Notes under the pieces: model-generated | Database searches by the model: none | Seen by the model: only the letters and a program-made list of their open reading frames with translations | What the model was told of the DNA's origin: nothing | Program-made: the position numbers and the translations under genes | Assembly: GCA_026707745.1 (NCBI GenBank) | Contig: JAPOWG010000037.1 | Span: 100,132 to 164,131, forward strand | Length of the DNA: 64,000 nucleotides | Source of the DNA: Chloroflexota bacterium | GTDB lineage: Bacteria > Chloroflexota > Anaerolineae > Aggregatilineales > Phototrophicaceae | Direction: 5' to 3' | Part shown: positions 1 to 8,256 of the stretch, piece after piece | How the letters are laid out: each line of letters opens with the position of its first letter | Numbering within the stretch: the first letter of the stretch is position 1

Positions 1-581
1 GTCGCGCGATTGCCAATAATAGGGCCGGGGACTTTGTCGAAGCCTATCGAGATCGTTCCAAGGTACTCGAGTTGGAGCCGTGGCGTCATAGCGCTCACGT
101 TGCCTTGTGCTGGTATGCGGGCGAGTTAGGCGACTATGAATTGGCCTTGCAGCACTGCAATACGTTCCTCGATATGCGCCATGGAGACTGGGCGAGGATG
201 GAAGCCCTAGAGAACCGCTGCTGGGTGTATGTCGAGATGGGAGAATACGCACCGGCGCTCGCGGACTGTAATCAGGTTTTGTCGATTGATCATTCGTGCT
301 CGAGCAAATGGTGCGCGCTGGCGCATTACAACCTGGGAAGGATTATGCGCGCGCAAGACAACATTGAGTCCGCGCTGCGACACTTTGATACCGCATATCG
401 GGCAGGAATTGCGGTGAGGCTAGAGTATGTGGACCTGTATTTGGAAATTGCGCAGTTTTACGATACACTTGGCGAATGTTGGAAAGCGTCGTTAAACTAT
501 GAGCGATATTTAGAACTTGTTGGCAAAAACGCGGATCTTGTGGCACAATCTAGGTTAAGTGCCTGTCAAGGTGTAGATTAG
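1..581 (+). CDS. TPR-repeat protein, 5' end outside window
   Basis: The reading frame is open from the first bases of the window, so the start codon lies to the left; the first visible in-frame start-like codon (TTG at 72) falls inside a TPR helix pair and is unlikely to be the true start. The visible part of about 190 residues is built of tetratricopeptide-like helix pairs with the usual spacing of Ala, Gly, Tyr and Leu and helix ends such as LELEPW. No catalytic motif is seen. TPR arrays usually bind protein partners. The next gene (694) also carries TPRs and shares a short NRCWxxxE-like stretch and ADCNQ, so the two may be paralogs. The function is unknown. Confidence 0.75.
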   Translation, partial: RAIANNRAGDFVEAYRDRSKVLELEPWRHSAHVALCWYAGELGDYELALQHCNTFLDMRHGDWARMEALENRCWVYVEMGEYAPALADCNQVLSIDHSCSSKWCALAHYNLGRIMRAQDNIESALRHFDTAYRAGIAVRLEYVDLYLEIAQFYDTLGECWKASLNYERYLELVGKNADLVAQSRLSACQGVD

Positions 582-606
582 AAGGGCTTTGAACTGACGA
601 AGTAGC

Positions 607-637
607 TTGACCACTACATAGTCAGATGTGTTATACT
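607..637 (+). promoter_or_regulatory. Probable promoter of the TPR/PPC gene
   Basis: A TTGACC -35-like hexamer (607-612) and a TATACT -10 (632-637) are separated by 19 bp. The -10 has the extended TGn motif at 629-631. The spacing is slightly long, which the extended -10 could compensate. It lies about 56 bp upstream of the ATG at 694. Confidence 0.5.
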
Positions 638-640
638 AAG

Positions 641-656
641 GTTCAAGTGATTGAAC
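641..656. promoter_or_regulatory. Perfect 16-bp palindrome at the transcription start region
   Basis: GTTCAAGTGATTGAAC is an inverted repeat with 6-bp arms (GTTCAA/TTGAAC) and a 4-bp centre. It starts 3 bp after the putative -10, exactly where an operator would block initiation. The size and position fit a dimeric helix-turn-helix repressor, but no cognate regulator gene is nearby. Confidence 0.4.
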
Positions 657-693
657 CGCCTTTGTCGGAAGCTGAAAGTGCGAGGTACTTATT

Positions 694-2424
694 ATGACGA
701 AACAGTATCCGGAATACGACATTCCCAAACGTTCCATAAAAGACCGCATCTTCAGCCAGCGCCCGAGCGCTCTAATCATAGAGGGTTTGTTGGTGCTGGT
801 GGCCGTTGTTGTAACCATCGGGTTTTTGATGCCCGCAGCGCCAGTCGATGACAACCGCGATGAATTGATTGCGGAGCTTCAAGCGATCGTTGCCGCGCAA
901 GAAGCTGCATTGTCGAGTGCTGCCGAAGCAGTGCAAGCTGCGGAAGCTGCTGCCCAGCCGTCTGGCATGTTGAGCGCGTCCGCGTTGAAGAATCTGGCTT
1001 GGTCGAATTTGTCGAACGAAGAATATCGCGCGGCTATCGCCTTGTACAGTATTCTGATCGCGAAGGGTGAGTACGATTCCAACACCTTTGCGGCGCGCGG
1101 TTATGCCTACAGCATGGTCGATGAACATGCCTTGGCAGCGCAGGACTACAGCGTTGTGCTGGAGATGGAACCAGGCAACCTGATGGCCCTGAATAATCGC
1201 TGCTGGGCATTCAGTGAAATTGATCATTTCGAACAGGCGCTTGCGGACTGCAACCAGTTGATGTCGCAGGTACCGGAGGCGGACTATCCCTTCCTCAATC
1301 GTGGCATTGTCTACGAAAAGATGGGAGATATGGAGAATGCGCTGCCGGACTATGTAGAGTGGATCAAGCGCATCAAGCAGCAGGTCGTCCGCAATGACAA
1401 CCTGGTCTGGCAAGATAGCCTGGAAGTGCCGATGTCGGAAGGCGCCGTCTACTTCTTCCCCTTCACCGCGAGCGCGGGCCAGGATGTAGTCGTAACCGCC
1501 GTCAGCAGTCAACGCGACCTGGACGCCGATCCCCTGGTATTGATCCTGGATCCGCAGGGCCAGGCCTTTACCGCGAATGACGACACCGGCGAGTGGTGGG
1601 ACAGTTACCTGAACTTCACTGCGCCGACCAGCGGCGAATATGCAGTTGTCTTGACCCATGCCGGCGGCAGCACCGAGGGTATGATCGAGGTATCGCTGGA
1701 CGTATCCGGCGAGATCAGCTTGGGCAACGAAATCGCTGCCTACAAGAGTTTGGCCTATCGCGCTCTGATGTCCGATGACTATGTGGCAGCCCTGGCTAAC
1801 TTCCGCAGTGTCTTGAATCTCAACAGCCAGGATGCGGAAGCCATGAACTGGATGGGTGTGACCTACCGGTACATGGGCGAGTACGACACTTCGTTGAACT
1901 ACATCAGCATGGCGATGCGACTGGATGACGACTACGCTTTGCCTTATCTGTCTCGCGGCATCACCTACGAAATGATGGGCGAATCGTCGGCTAGCGCGGC
2001 GGACTATTACCACTATGCGATGCTCAACCGCAGCCGCAGCTTCTATCACAGCGAGTTGCAGGGCGACAGCCAGTTCCAGTTGCCCATGCGCGAAGGTTGG
2101 GTTTACAGCATTCCCTTCAGCGCTGCGAAGGGTCAGACCGTCGATATAGATGTCGACACGGTTGAGCCGGGCTTTGTCGATCCCTTGATCGTGCTAGTCG
2201 GGCCAGGCAACCGCGCCCTGATCGGCGATGATGACATTTCTCGCAACGAGTATGACGCGAGCATTGATGGATTCAGGCTGCCGGCGGATGGTCAATATGT
2301 TTTGATCGTCAGCCATGCCGAAGGCGGATCCAACGGCAATATCAATATCGACATCGAATTGAACGATCCGGTACCGATGAGCGCTTACGAATTTGGTTCC
2401 GGTTGCTCGGGCGGCGGCTACTAA
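694..2424 (+). CDS. Membrane-anchored TPR protein with two PPC-like beta domains
   Basis: This 576-residue protein has a short basic cytoplasmic tail and one membrane segment at about residues 27-46. An Ala/Glu-rich coiled coil (about 50-85) follows, then a TPR block (about 90-225), a beta-rich domain (about 230-330), a second TPR block (335-430) and a second beta domain (440-560). The beta domains resemble bacterial pre-peptidase C-terminal (PPC) domains: each opens with a 'VYFFPF' or 'VYSIPF' strand, has a DxDPLxLxLxxP-like segment and ends with a YxLxLxHxxG-like strand. The tail is Gly/Ser rich with one Cys. With this topology most of the protein is outside the membrane. It probably works as a scaffold or in envelope binding; no enzyme motif is seen. 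A strong terminator follows. Confidence 0.75.
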   Translation: MTKQYPEYDIPKRSIKDRIFSQRPSALIIEGLLVLVAVVVTIGFLMPAAPVDDNRDELIAELQAIVAAQEAALSSAAEAVQAAEAAAQPSGMLSASALKNLAWSNLSNEEYRAAIALYSILIAKGEYDSNTFAARGYAYSMVDEHALAAQDYSVVLEMEPGNLMALNNRCWAFSEIDHFEQALADCNQLMSQVPEADYPFLNRGIVYEKMGDMENALPDYVEWIKRIKQQVVRNDNLVWQDSLEVPMSEGAVYFFPFTASAGQDVVVTAVSSQRDLDADPLVLILDPQGQAFTANDDTGEWWDSYLNFTAPTSGEYAVVLTHAGGSTEGMIEVSLDVSGEISLGNEIAAYKSLAYRALMSDDYVAALANFRSVLNLNSQDAEAMNWMGVTYRYMGEYDTSLNYISMAMRLDDDYALPYLSRGITYEMMGESSASAADYYHYAMLNRSRSFYHSELQGDSQFQLPMREGWVYSIPFSAAKGQTVDIDVDTVEPGFVDPLIVLVGPGNRALIGDDDISRNEYDASIDGFRLPADGQYVLIVSHAEGGSNGNINIDIELNDPVPMSAYEFGSGCSGGGY

Positions 2425-2449
2425 TCCCGAAGAAACATTAGCATCCGAG

Positions 2450-2479
2450 AAGGGCAGGTCAGACGACCTGCCCTTTTTT
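2450..2479 (+). terminator. Rho-independent terminator
   Basis: AAGGGCAGGTC and GACCTGCCCTT form an 11-bp GC-rich stem with a 4-nt loop, followed by a T tract on the plus strand. It ends the TPR/PPC transcript. On the minus strand no T tract follows the stem, so it acts in one direction. The T tract runs into the stop codon of the convergent aldo/keto reductase gene. Confidence 0.85.
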
Positions 2480-3416
2480 ATCCTCCAGTCGCGGAAATGA
2501 CGTTGCGGAAGATGTGCTGCAGTCTTGTAGTGTGCTGCGGTGGCAGGGGCGGTCGCGCGAATGAGGCGATGTTTGCCGCGAGGTGCGCTGGATTGCTGGT
2601 GCCGGAGAGGACAACATGTACGCCGGGCTCATCGCGACAGAAGCGATAGGCAGCATCGGTTGTATCCAGGGCCAGGCCATCTTCCCCCAAAAACCCCAAG
2701 GGACGATCCAGGTCGATTTCGCGCGCGTCGAGTTCGCCATTTTCAATTAGCGAGTCAAGGGTGCGGCGCAGTCGCTCCGGACGGCTAAGGGCCAGCCGAA
2801 CCGCGAACATGATGAGCACTCCGATCTGTTTTTCGATCGCTTGCGCCAGCACGGTTTCTCGCGCAGTTTGATTGAGCAAGTTGAAGCCGACCATAATCAC
2901 GTCCCAGATGTCGTCTTGCAGCGCACGCCCCAACATGTTGTGTCCGAGGTCGTGGCTCCAGGACTCGGTCACCCCTAGAAAACGAATCATTCCCTGCTCT
3001 TGCAGGTCTTGCATAAGCGGAGCGATTTCGTTCAAGTAGTAGTCATAAACTTCGGGGCGCAAGCCGTGCAGGTGATAGATATCGACATAATCGGTCCGCA
3101 ATCTGCGCAGGCTGTTTTCAAGTCCTGCGCGAAGCTGCGCTCTGGTGATAGTGGTCCCGCCCAGGCGCTTCTTGGTGGAAATGATGATCGAAGCGCGATC
3201 GCGCTGGGCGACCGCCTTGCCGATGATGTCTTCGGTACGGTACGCTTCCGCCGTGTCGATGAAGTTGATACCGGCATCCAGGGCTTGGAGTACGAGAGAG
3301 ACGGATTCGGCTTCACTTTTGACCTCGTCCCTTTGACCGAGGCGGCTGGGCCCGCCGGCGCCGAGCCCCATGACCGATACTTTCAATCCAGTGCGTCCCA
3401 AGATGCGAGTTTCCAT
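2478..3416 (-). CDS. Aldo/keto reductase family oxidoreductase
   Basis: The sequence fits an NADPH-dependent aldo/keto reductase (TIM barrel) that reduces carbonyls to alcohols. It begins METRILGRTGLKVS, the usual opening of this family. It carries the tetrad context FIDTAEAYR (Asp54, Tyr59), STKKR (Lys82/83) and the IYHLHG strand with His, and a C-terminal VVLSGTSNPAHL segment of the cofactor-binding site. I place the start at the ATG at 3416 because AAGGA lies 7 nt upstream; longer in-frame extensions up to 3479 have no ribosome site and no homology. The length of 312 residues is normal. It is monocistronic. The substrate cannot be read from the sequence. Confidence 0.88.
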   Translation of the reverse strand: METRILGRTGLKVSVMGLGAGGPSRLGQRDEVKSEAESVSLVLQALDAGINFIDTAEAYRTEDIIGKAVAQRDRASIIISTKKRLGGTTITRAQLRAGLENSLRRLRTDYVDIYHLHGLRPEVYDYYLNEIAPLMQDLQEQGMIRFLGVTESWSHDLGHNMLGRALQDDIWDVIMVGFNLLNQTARETVLAQAIEKQIGVLIMFAVRLALSRPERLRRTLDSLIENGELDAREIDLDRPLGFLGEDGLALDTTDAAYRFCRDEPGVHVVLSGTSNPAHLAANIASFARPPLPPQHTTRLQHIFRNVISATGG

Positions 3417-3778
3417 GAGCATTCCTTGAATCGTGAAAAGAGTGATAATTGAACAGAGGTATTTTGCCGCAAAAGACATGTTTTTTCGATGTTATGAACG
3501 ACTCTCGAGGAACAGAAGTAGGACTAACAAAGTCATTCAACTCCAAAATATTAGTCGGTGGTAGGGGCGACCCGTCGGGTCGCCCGCAAAAACTAGCCAG
3601 GGCGATGGGCGGCCCCTACATTGACCTTGCAATATGTTGCATGACTTACTTTGATTTGCTGAGGCCTAAGGTCTTATCGCGCAGCATCGAATCAGGCGCA
3701 TGACCAGCGATGGCAAAATACTCCTTAATACAGATGCGGCTAGATATGTTTCATAGCGCTTTGCTCGATTTCAGTCAG
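3417..3778. other. Intergenic region with one repeat
   Basis: About 420 bp separate the divergent aldo/keto reductase and DUF1028 genes. It holds the inverted-repeat element at 3561-3619 and the DUF1028 promoter at its right end. I see no convincing coding sequence; short open frames here lack ribosome sites. Confidence 0.5.
3561..3619. repeat. MITE/REP-like inverted-repeat element
   Basis: The outer ends GTAGGGGC (3561-3568) and GCCCCTAC (3612-3619) are inverted repeats. Inside is a tight hairpin GGGCGACCC-GTC-GGGTCGCCC (3565-3585). A related piece starting GTAGGGGCGA occurs near 63508 at the other end of the window. This looks like a short dispersed non-coding repeat and no transposase is associated. 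Confidence 0.55.
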
Positions 3779-3809
3779 TTGCCAATGGCGGGACAAAGTT
3801 TGCTATAAT
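3779..3809 (+). promoter_or_regulatory. Probable promoter of the DUF1028 gene
   Basis: A perfect TATAAT (3804-3809) with an extended TGC just upstream (3801-3803) is preceded by TTGCCA (3779-3784) with a 19-bp spacer. It lies 30 bp before the ATG at 3839. Confidence 0.65.
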
Positions 3810-3838
3810 TCGAATCTCATTGGAGATCTGAGGTTGCG

Positions 3839-4711
3839 ATGAATATCAGTACCTTCTCCATAGTGGCGTATGCGGAAGACGAAGAAGCCTGGGGCGTTGC
3901 GGTGGCTAGCAAGTTCCCGGCTGTGGGAGCGGTGGTGCCCTGGGCGCGGGCAGGAGCCGGAGCAGTGGCGACGCAGTCTTACGCCAAAATTGGGTACGGT
4001 CCTGATGGCCTGGATTTGATGGAAAATGGAGCTTCTGCGCCGGAGGCATTGGAGTCGCTTCTGGCGAATGATGAGCAAGGGACGGTTCGGCAGGTAGCGA
4101 TGGTTGACGCACAGGGGCAGGTCGCGGCGCATACCGGCAACGACTGTCACGACTGGGCTGGGCACAAGACCGGCAATGGCTTTAGCGTACAGGGCAATCT
4201 GCTGGCGAGCGAAGCAGTTATCGAAGCGATGGCAAGTGGCTTTCTCACGTCGGAAGGTGAATTGGCGGATCGCCTGGTGAGAGCGCTGCGCGCTGGCGAA
4301 GTCGCCGGAGGAGACCGCCGAGGCAAACAGTCGGCGGCAATCCACGTGGTACGCGTGAACGGTGGCTATGGGGCTGATAACGATCGATATTTGGATTTGC
4401 GCGTTGATGACGCGCCGGAACCCGTTTTGGGGCTGATGGATCTCGTGCAATTGCATCATCTGCATTATCAATCGGCGCAGGCGGAAGATCTCTTGCCGAT
4501 AGACGACGCGATCGCTCGCGAATTACAAACGATTATGATCGCGCAGGGATATATGACGGGCGAGATCAATGGCCTGTGGGATGAAGTTTGTCAGCAGGTC
4601 TTCTGGATGCTGATCGGTAACGAGAACCTGGAAATGCGTTGGACACTGGAAGAGAATCGACGCTCCATTGATCGCGTCGTGCTGGAATACCTGCGAAAGC
4701 GCTATGGCTGA
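3839..4711 (+). CDS. DUF1028 family protein (Ntn-hydrolase-like fold)
   Basis: The N-terminal 200 residues match DUF1028: opening TFSIVAYxxD, then WGVAVASKFPAVGAVVPWA, ATQSYAKIGYGPDGLDLM, TGNDCHDWAGH and GNGFSVQGNLL, ending with a GGDRRGKQSAAI segment and a DLRVDDxPEPV strand. Members have an Ntn-hydrolase-type fold and are suspected amidohydrolases or peptidases, without a proven substrate. The remaining 80 residues (about 215-290) form a helical region that resembles the peptidoglycan-binding-like tail seen in some members. ATG 3839 is supported by an upstream GGAG/GAGG and a promoter. The next gene starts close behind and may be co-transcribed. Confidence 0.8.
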   Translation: MNISTFSIVAYAEDEEAWGVAVASKFPAVGAVVPWARAGAGAVATQSYAKIGYGPDGLDLMENGASAPEALESLLANDEQGTVRQVAMVDAQGQVAAHTGNDCHDWAGHKTGNGFSVQGNLLASEAVIEAMASGFLTSEGELADRLVRALRAGEVAGGDRRGKQSAAIHVVRVNGGYGADNDRYLDLRVDDAPEPVLGLMDLVQLHHLHYQSAQAEDLLPIDDAIARELQTIMIAQGYMTGEINGLWDEVCQQVFWMLIGNENLEMRWTLEENRRSIDRVVLEYLRKRYG

Positions 4712-4746
4712 GCGCCGTCCTGCGGGAATGATTGACCACTGGAGTA

Positions 4747-6186
4747 ATGAATAGCTTGTGCGCTCGACTATTGGTTGTCCTCCTGGCGGGCGTGCTGCAA
4801 TTTCATCAACTGGGGCGCGATATCCGTTTCCATCCCGATGAAGCCAGTTTCATGACCTACGCGCGCGGCGCCGCGGTCAACGGCGACTGGCTGCTGCCGG
4901 GCGCGCTGGACAAAGCGCCGCTCACAATTTATTTCAGCTCCCTCAGCATGGTTGCGATAGGCGTGGTTGCCGATGACAAAGGTGTATTGCATCTGGACCC
5001 GCTGGTGGGCGAGTTTGCCGCGCGCCTGCCCAATGTCATGATGGCGATCTTGCTCGCAGGACTGATGATGCGCCTGTCGTGGGCCGCGTTTAGCGATGAA
5101 GCTGCCGCGCTGGTAGCGGGGCTGTTGACAGCGTTGTCACCCTATGTTTTGGCGTTTGGCGCGACCGCTTTCACAGATTTGGGCTTGCTGTTTTTCTCGG
5201 TGCTGGCCTGGTACTGGTTGGAATGTCAAGGATATAGAAAGGCTGGATTGGCACTGGGTCTGGCCATCTGGTGCAAACAGCAGGCGCTGTTGCTTCTGCC
5301 TTTGGTCGTATTGCTGCTCTGGGCTAAAGGGGCGAGACGCGCTTCGGTTATTCGCCTGGCGCAACCATTTACGCTGCTAGCGCTGCTGCTCTTTGTATGG
5401 GATGCGGCGCGCCCGGAGACGAGCGTGTTTTTGCTGGGATCAGTCAATAATATGCCGGGGCAGTGGATTGCCGATCCCGCGGAATGGCCAGGACGACTGA
5501 TGGAATGGGCGCGCTTGGGCGTCTGGCTACTTGGTCCGCCGGTCGTGACAATGTCGCTGCTGGGGCTGGCGGCATTGAGTTCATTCGTCGTCAGGGCTGC
5601 GCGCCCGAAGGAGAGGCAGGCGCCAATCTATTTGATTTATTCCGTCGCCTACATTACCCTGCACAGCGCGCTCGACTTCAACCAGTATGATCGCTACTTG
5701 TTGCTGATCTTGCCGCCCTTGATCCTTGTCGTGAGCAGTCATTTGCCGGCGCTGCTGCTGCGAGCGCGCTGGTGGAAAAGCCTGTCTCTTTCTTTGGCAA
5801 TTGTACTCGTATTGGTTGCCATTTGGTCCTTAGGCAATGGCCTGCCGATCGGAGGGGATCGCGGTCGGCATGATGGTATTGACGACCTGGCGCGCTATCT
5901 TAACGGCAAGCCGGCGGCGACGGTGATTTATGATCCCTGGCTGGGCTGGGAGTTGGGATATTACTTGGGGCAGTGGAACGACAAACGCCGCGTGCACTAT
6001 CCGACGGCGGAAATGCTGGCCGAAGGCGCTTTGGGGCTGGCCGAATTCGGCGATCGTTATCTGATGGCGCTCGTCGATCGCGGGCATGAGGATTGGATTG
6101 CGGCCTTGGAAGCCGCCGGCTTCGTATTGACCGTTGATTATGAGCAAAATCGCTACATAGTGTATCGTATCTCGCGCGCTGGATAG
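4747..6186 (+). CDS. PMT/ArnT-like membrane glycosyltransferase
   Basis: This protein of about 479 residues has roughly ten hydrophobic segments. Near the N-terminus a first extracytoplasmic loop reads FHPDEASFMTYA, then LDKAPLTIYF. The acidic HPDE/DE pair and the LDKxPL motif are typical of GT-C transferases that use lipid-linked sugars (dolichyl-phosphate-mannose/PMT and ArnT-like, GT39/GT83). The C-terminal part is soluble. I prefer the ATG at 4747, with GGAG just upstream; a TTG at 4732 is an alternative. It lies 35 bp after the DUF1028 gene. The substrate is unknown; a lipid-linked sugar donor could come from an enzyme like the one at 45660. Confidence 0.75.
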   Translation: MNSLCARLLVVLLAGVLQFHQLGRDIRFHPDEASFMTYARGAAVNGDWLLPGALDKAPLTIYFSSLSMVAIGVVADDKGVLHLDPLVGEFAARLPNVMMAILLAGLMMRLSWAAFSDEAAALVAGLLTALSPYVLAFGATAFTDLGLLFFSVLAWYWLECQGYRKAGLALGLAIWCKQQALLLLPLVVLLLWAKGARRASVIRLAQPFTLLALLLFVWDAARPETSVFLLGSVNNMPGQWIADPAEWPGRLMEWARLGVWLLGPPVVTMSLLGLAALSSFVVRAARPKERQAPIYLIYSVAYITLHSALDFNQYDRYLLLILPPLILVVSSHLPALLLRARWWKSLSLSLAIVLVLVAIWSLGNGLPIGGDRGRHDGIDDLARYLNGKPAATVIYDPWLGWELGYYLGQWNDKRRVHYPTAEMLAEGALGLAEFGDRYLMALVDRGHEDWIAALEAAGFVLTVDYEQNRYIVYRISRAG

Positions 6187-6273
6187 TCGTCGGTTGAGCC
6201 CCTCATAAATTGGGGGCAGCAAGCGCCATTTTCCGTTTTATACTGAACATAGACATATTTTGCGGAGACAGTG

Positions 6274-6426
6274 ATGGGTTGTTTGGCGCTTTTGATTCTG
6301 GCGTTTCTTTTCCGCGGGCTGATCTTCGCAGTGCTATCCGCGTTGCTTTCGTTGATCCTTAAACTAGGTATAATCGGCTTTATTTTCTTCGCGATAATCT
6401 TGATAGTCGCCGCCGTGGCGGACTAA
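6274..6426 (+). CDS. Small hydrophobic membrane protein
   Basis: The 50-residue frame MGCLALLILAFLFRG... to AAVAD is hydrophobic almost throughout and could form one or two membrane helices. GGAG sits 8 nt upstream of the ATG. The gene is 10 bp before the NfeD-like gene and in the same direction, so it is probably the first gene of the NfeD-SPFH operon. No family is recognised. It may be a small accessory subunit of the SPFH/NfeD membrane complex (inference from position only). Confidence 0.6.
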   Translation: MGCLALLILAFLFRGLIFAVLSALLSLILKLGIIGFIFFAIILIVAAVAD

Positions 6427-6436
6427 AGGACGCGTT

Positions 6437-7048
6437 ATGGAAATACTTCAAGATCCCAATCTCATTTATTTGTTGTTGATGGCAGGGTTATGGGTTAGCG
6501 CTACCGGCACCTATATTCCCGGCACGGGACTTGCAGAATTTGCGGGCGCCGCTTTGATCCTCGGCACGCTGTATCTGTTGAGCGCCCTTGCCGTGAATTG
6601 GATTGCCGTCATTGCGATTATTGTTGGCGCGGCGCTATTTTTTTTGCTGCCGCTGTTAAAGTCGGAGTGGGAGCCCTTTGCCATCGGCGGATTGGCAGTC
6701 CAGGTTGTCGCGAGCTTCTTTCTTTTTGCCGACGTGTCGGTTTCGCCGGTGCTCATCGTCTTGGGCGTGGTCTTGGCCTGGCTGTATCACCGAGGGATAT
6801 TGCGTGCGATTCTGCGGCAGCAGCGCGAGCTCTCGTCGACGCAGAAGGATGAATTCCTGGTTGGGGCTCGTGGACGCGTAATGGGTACGATGGAAGATCG
6901 TCTTACGGTGCATGTCAACGGCGAATTGTGGACGGCGCGCAGCCGGTCGCGGCTGGAGAGCGGCGCGGAAGTTGTGGTAACGCAAAAGGACGGGCTGGAA
7001 CTGCAAGTAGAGAAAGCCAAACGGAGCGCTTCCGATGAAGGCGCGTGA
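6437..7048 (+). CDS. NfeD family membrane protein
   Basis: This 203-residue protein has four or five membrane helices (about residues 8-115, with the run LFFLLPLL and FFLFADVSVSPVLIVLGVVLAW). A C-terminal soluble domain (about 135-195) follows: GARGRVMGTMEDRLTVHVNGELWTARS... to GAEVVVTQKDGLELQV. This is the OB-fold NfeD domain (GxxGxaxxxL...V.v.GexW.A.s...i..G..V.V....g..L.V). NfeD proteins partner with SPFH/stomatin proteins in membrane microdomains and are usually encoded next to them, as here (47 bp to the SPFH gene). The long N-terminal ClpP-class protease domain of some NfeD proteins is absent, so this is the short form. AAAGGA precedes the ATG. Confidence 0.85.
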   Translation: MEILQDPNLIYLLLMAGLWVSATGTYIPGTGLAEFAGAALILGTLYLLSALAVNWIAVIAIIVGAALFFLLPLLKSEWEPFAIGGLAVQVVASFFLFADVSVSPVLIVLGVVLAWLYHRGILRAILRQQRELSSTQKDEFLVGARGRVMGTMEDRLTVHVNGELWTARSRSRLESGAEVVVTQKDGLELQVEKAKRSASDEGA

Positions 7049-7094
7049 ATCATTGAGAGTAAATCGAGACAAGATAAGTCGAAGGAGATAAGTA

Positions 7095-8093
7095 ATGAAT
7101 GTTGACGGTTTAACACAGGCGCTGCAATCGGGCGGGCAAGCGGTCATTCTGGTTGTCCTGCTGCTGGTCATATTTGGGATATTGCGGGGCGCCATCCGCG
7201 CGGTCAAGGAATACGAGCGTTTGGTGATCTTTTTCATTGGTCGCTTCCGCACGGTGCGCGGTCCCGGCTTGACCTTTGTCATACCTTTCGTCGAGCAGGC
7301 GCTGAAAGTGGATATGCGCGAGCGGTTTTTCGATATCGAGAAACAGACCGCCATTACCAAGGACAATGCGTCGATCGGCATCGACTTCCTGGTTTACTTC
7401 CGGATTACTGATCCGGAGCTGTCGACGACCAAGGTCAAGGATGTCGTTGAGGCGACGACCAATATCGCAATCACCACCTTGCGCGCGGTCATCGGCGACA
7501 TCGTTCTCGACGATGTCTTGTCGCGCCGCGAACAGATCAACGATGTGCTGCGCGTCAAACTGGATGAGACCACTGAGCGCTGGGGCATCAAGATCACCAC
7601 GGTGGAGATCCGCGAGATTGATCCGCCCAGGGCGATTCAGGAATCGATGAACCGCCAGATGAGCGCCGAGCGCGATCGTCGCGCCGAGGTGATCTTGGCG
7701 GAGGGCGAGCGGCAGGCGGCCATTGAGCGCGCCGAGGGCAGCAAGCAGTCGGCGATTCTGGAAGCGGAGGGTCAACAGAAATCACAGATTCTGCGCGCGG
7801 AGGGCGAGCGACAGGCGCAACTTTTGCGGGCTGAGGGTTATGCCGCGGCCTTGCATGCCATTTACGAACAGGCGCGCGATGTCGACAACAAGACGATGGC
7901 GCTGCAATATATGGAAATGCTGCAGAATGTCGGCAGCAGCCCGTCTACCAAGTTCGTGCTGCCGATGGAACTGACCGGCATGGTCCAGAATATGATGGCG
8001 ACGATGAGCGGGATGGCGATCGCCGAGGGCGGCGCAAACGGGTCCGACGGGGCATTGACGACGGAAGACAAGATGGAAACTGTAGAAGGCTAA
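7095..8093 (+). CDS. SPFH/stomatin-like membrane scaffold protein
   Basis: The 332-residue protein has one N-terminal membrane segment (about residues 14-35). An SPFH/band 7 domain follows: VKEYERLVIFFIGRFRTVRGPGLTFVIPFVEQ, then VDMRERFFDIEKQTAITKDNASIGIDFLVYFRI, GDIVLDD and ERWGIKITTVEIREIDPP. An Ala/Glu/Arg-rich coiled coil of tandem AEGERQAAIERAEG-type heptads spans about residues 195-260. This is the stomatin/QmcA/HflK-like pattern. Such proteins form ring-like membrane oligomers and organise or regulate membrane proteases; with the NfeD gene it forms the conserved NfeD-stomatin pair. A strong GAAGGAGATAAG ribosome site precedes the ATG and a hairpin terminator follows. Confidence 0.92.
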   Translation: MNVDGLTQALQSGGQAVILVVLLLVIFGILRGAIRAVKEYERLVIFFIGRFRTVRGPGLTFVIPFVEQALKVDMRERFFDIEKQTAITKDNASIGIDFLVYFRITDPELSTTKVKDVVEATTNIAITTLRAVIGDIVLDDVLSRREQINDVLRVKLDETTERWGIKITTVEIREIDPPRAIQESMNRQMSAERDRRAEVILAEGERQAAIERAEGSKQSAILEAEGQQKSQILRAEGERQAQLLRAEGYAAALHAIYEQARDVDNKTMALQYMEMLQNVGSSPSTKFVLPMELTGMVQNMMATMSGMAIAEGGANGSDGALTTEDKMETVEG

Positions 8094-8106
8094 TGAGCTG
8101 CATGGC

Positions 8107-8143
8107 TAGAGAGGGGGCGATTCGATGGAATCGCTCTCTTTTA
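8107..8143 (+). terminator. Terminator of the NfeD-SPFH operon
   Basis: AGAGAG(GGG)GCGATTC pairs with GAATCGCTCTCT around a GATG loop, and TTTT follows. It is the boundary between the housekeeping operon on the plus strand and the minus-strand cassette array. Confidence 0.7.
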
Positions 8144-8256
8144 GGCTCGCTTCGTCACAAGCCGCTGCGCATGCCCCTTGCCGGATTACGGTAAAGCTGA
8201 TGGTCCCGCTTGCTGTCAGTGCTTTTGCTCCTTATCTCATGTATATGTTTTGTAAA
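8144..8256 (-). repeat. 3' end of the array: leader-like remnant plus shared 3' UTR repeat
   Basis: From 8194 to the stop codon of the propeller gene the sequence is nearly identical to those after the propeller genes at 13229-13287, 15980-16042 and 19140-19200. The part at 8150-8193 matches one half of the hairpin leader (CACAAGCC loop piece and GCTGCGCATGCCCC arm), but the opposite arm is replaced by unrelated sequence. The array therefore ends inside a leader copy, which suggests that a further downstream cassette was lost. Confidence 0.6.

Noticed and set aside
772..2049. 425-residue open frame on the minus strand opposite the TPR/PPC gene
   Set aside because: It is the antisense shadow of a clear TPR/PPC protein and has no domain or ribosome site of its own.
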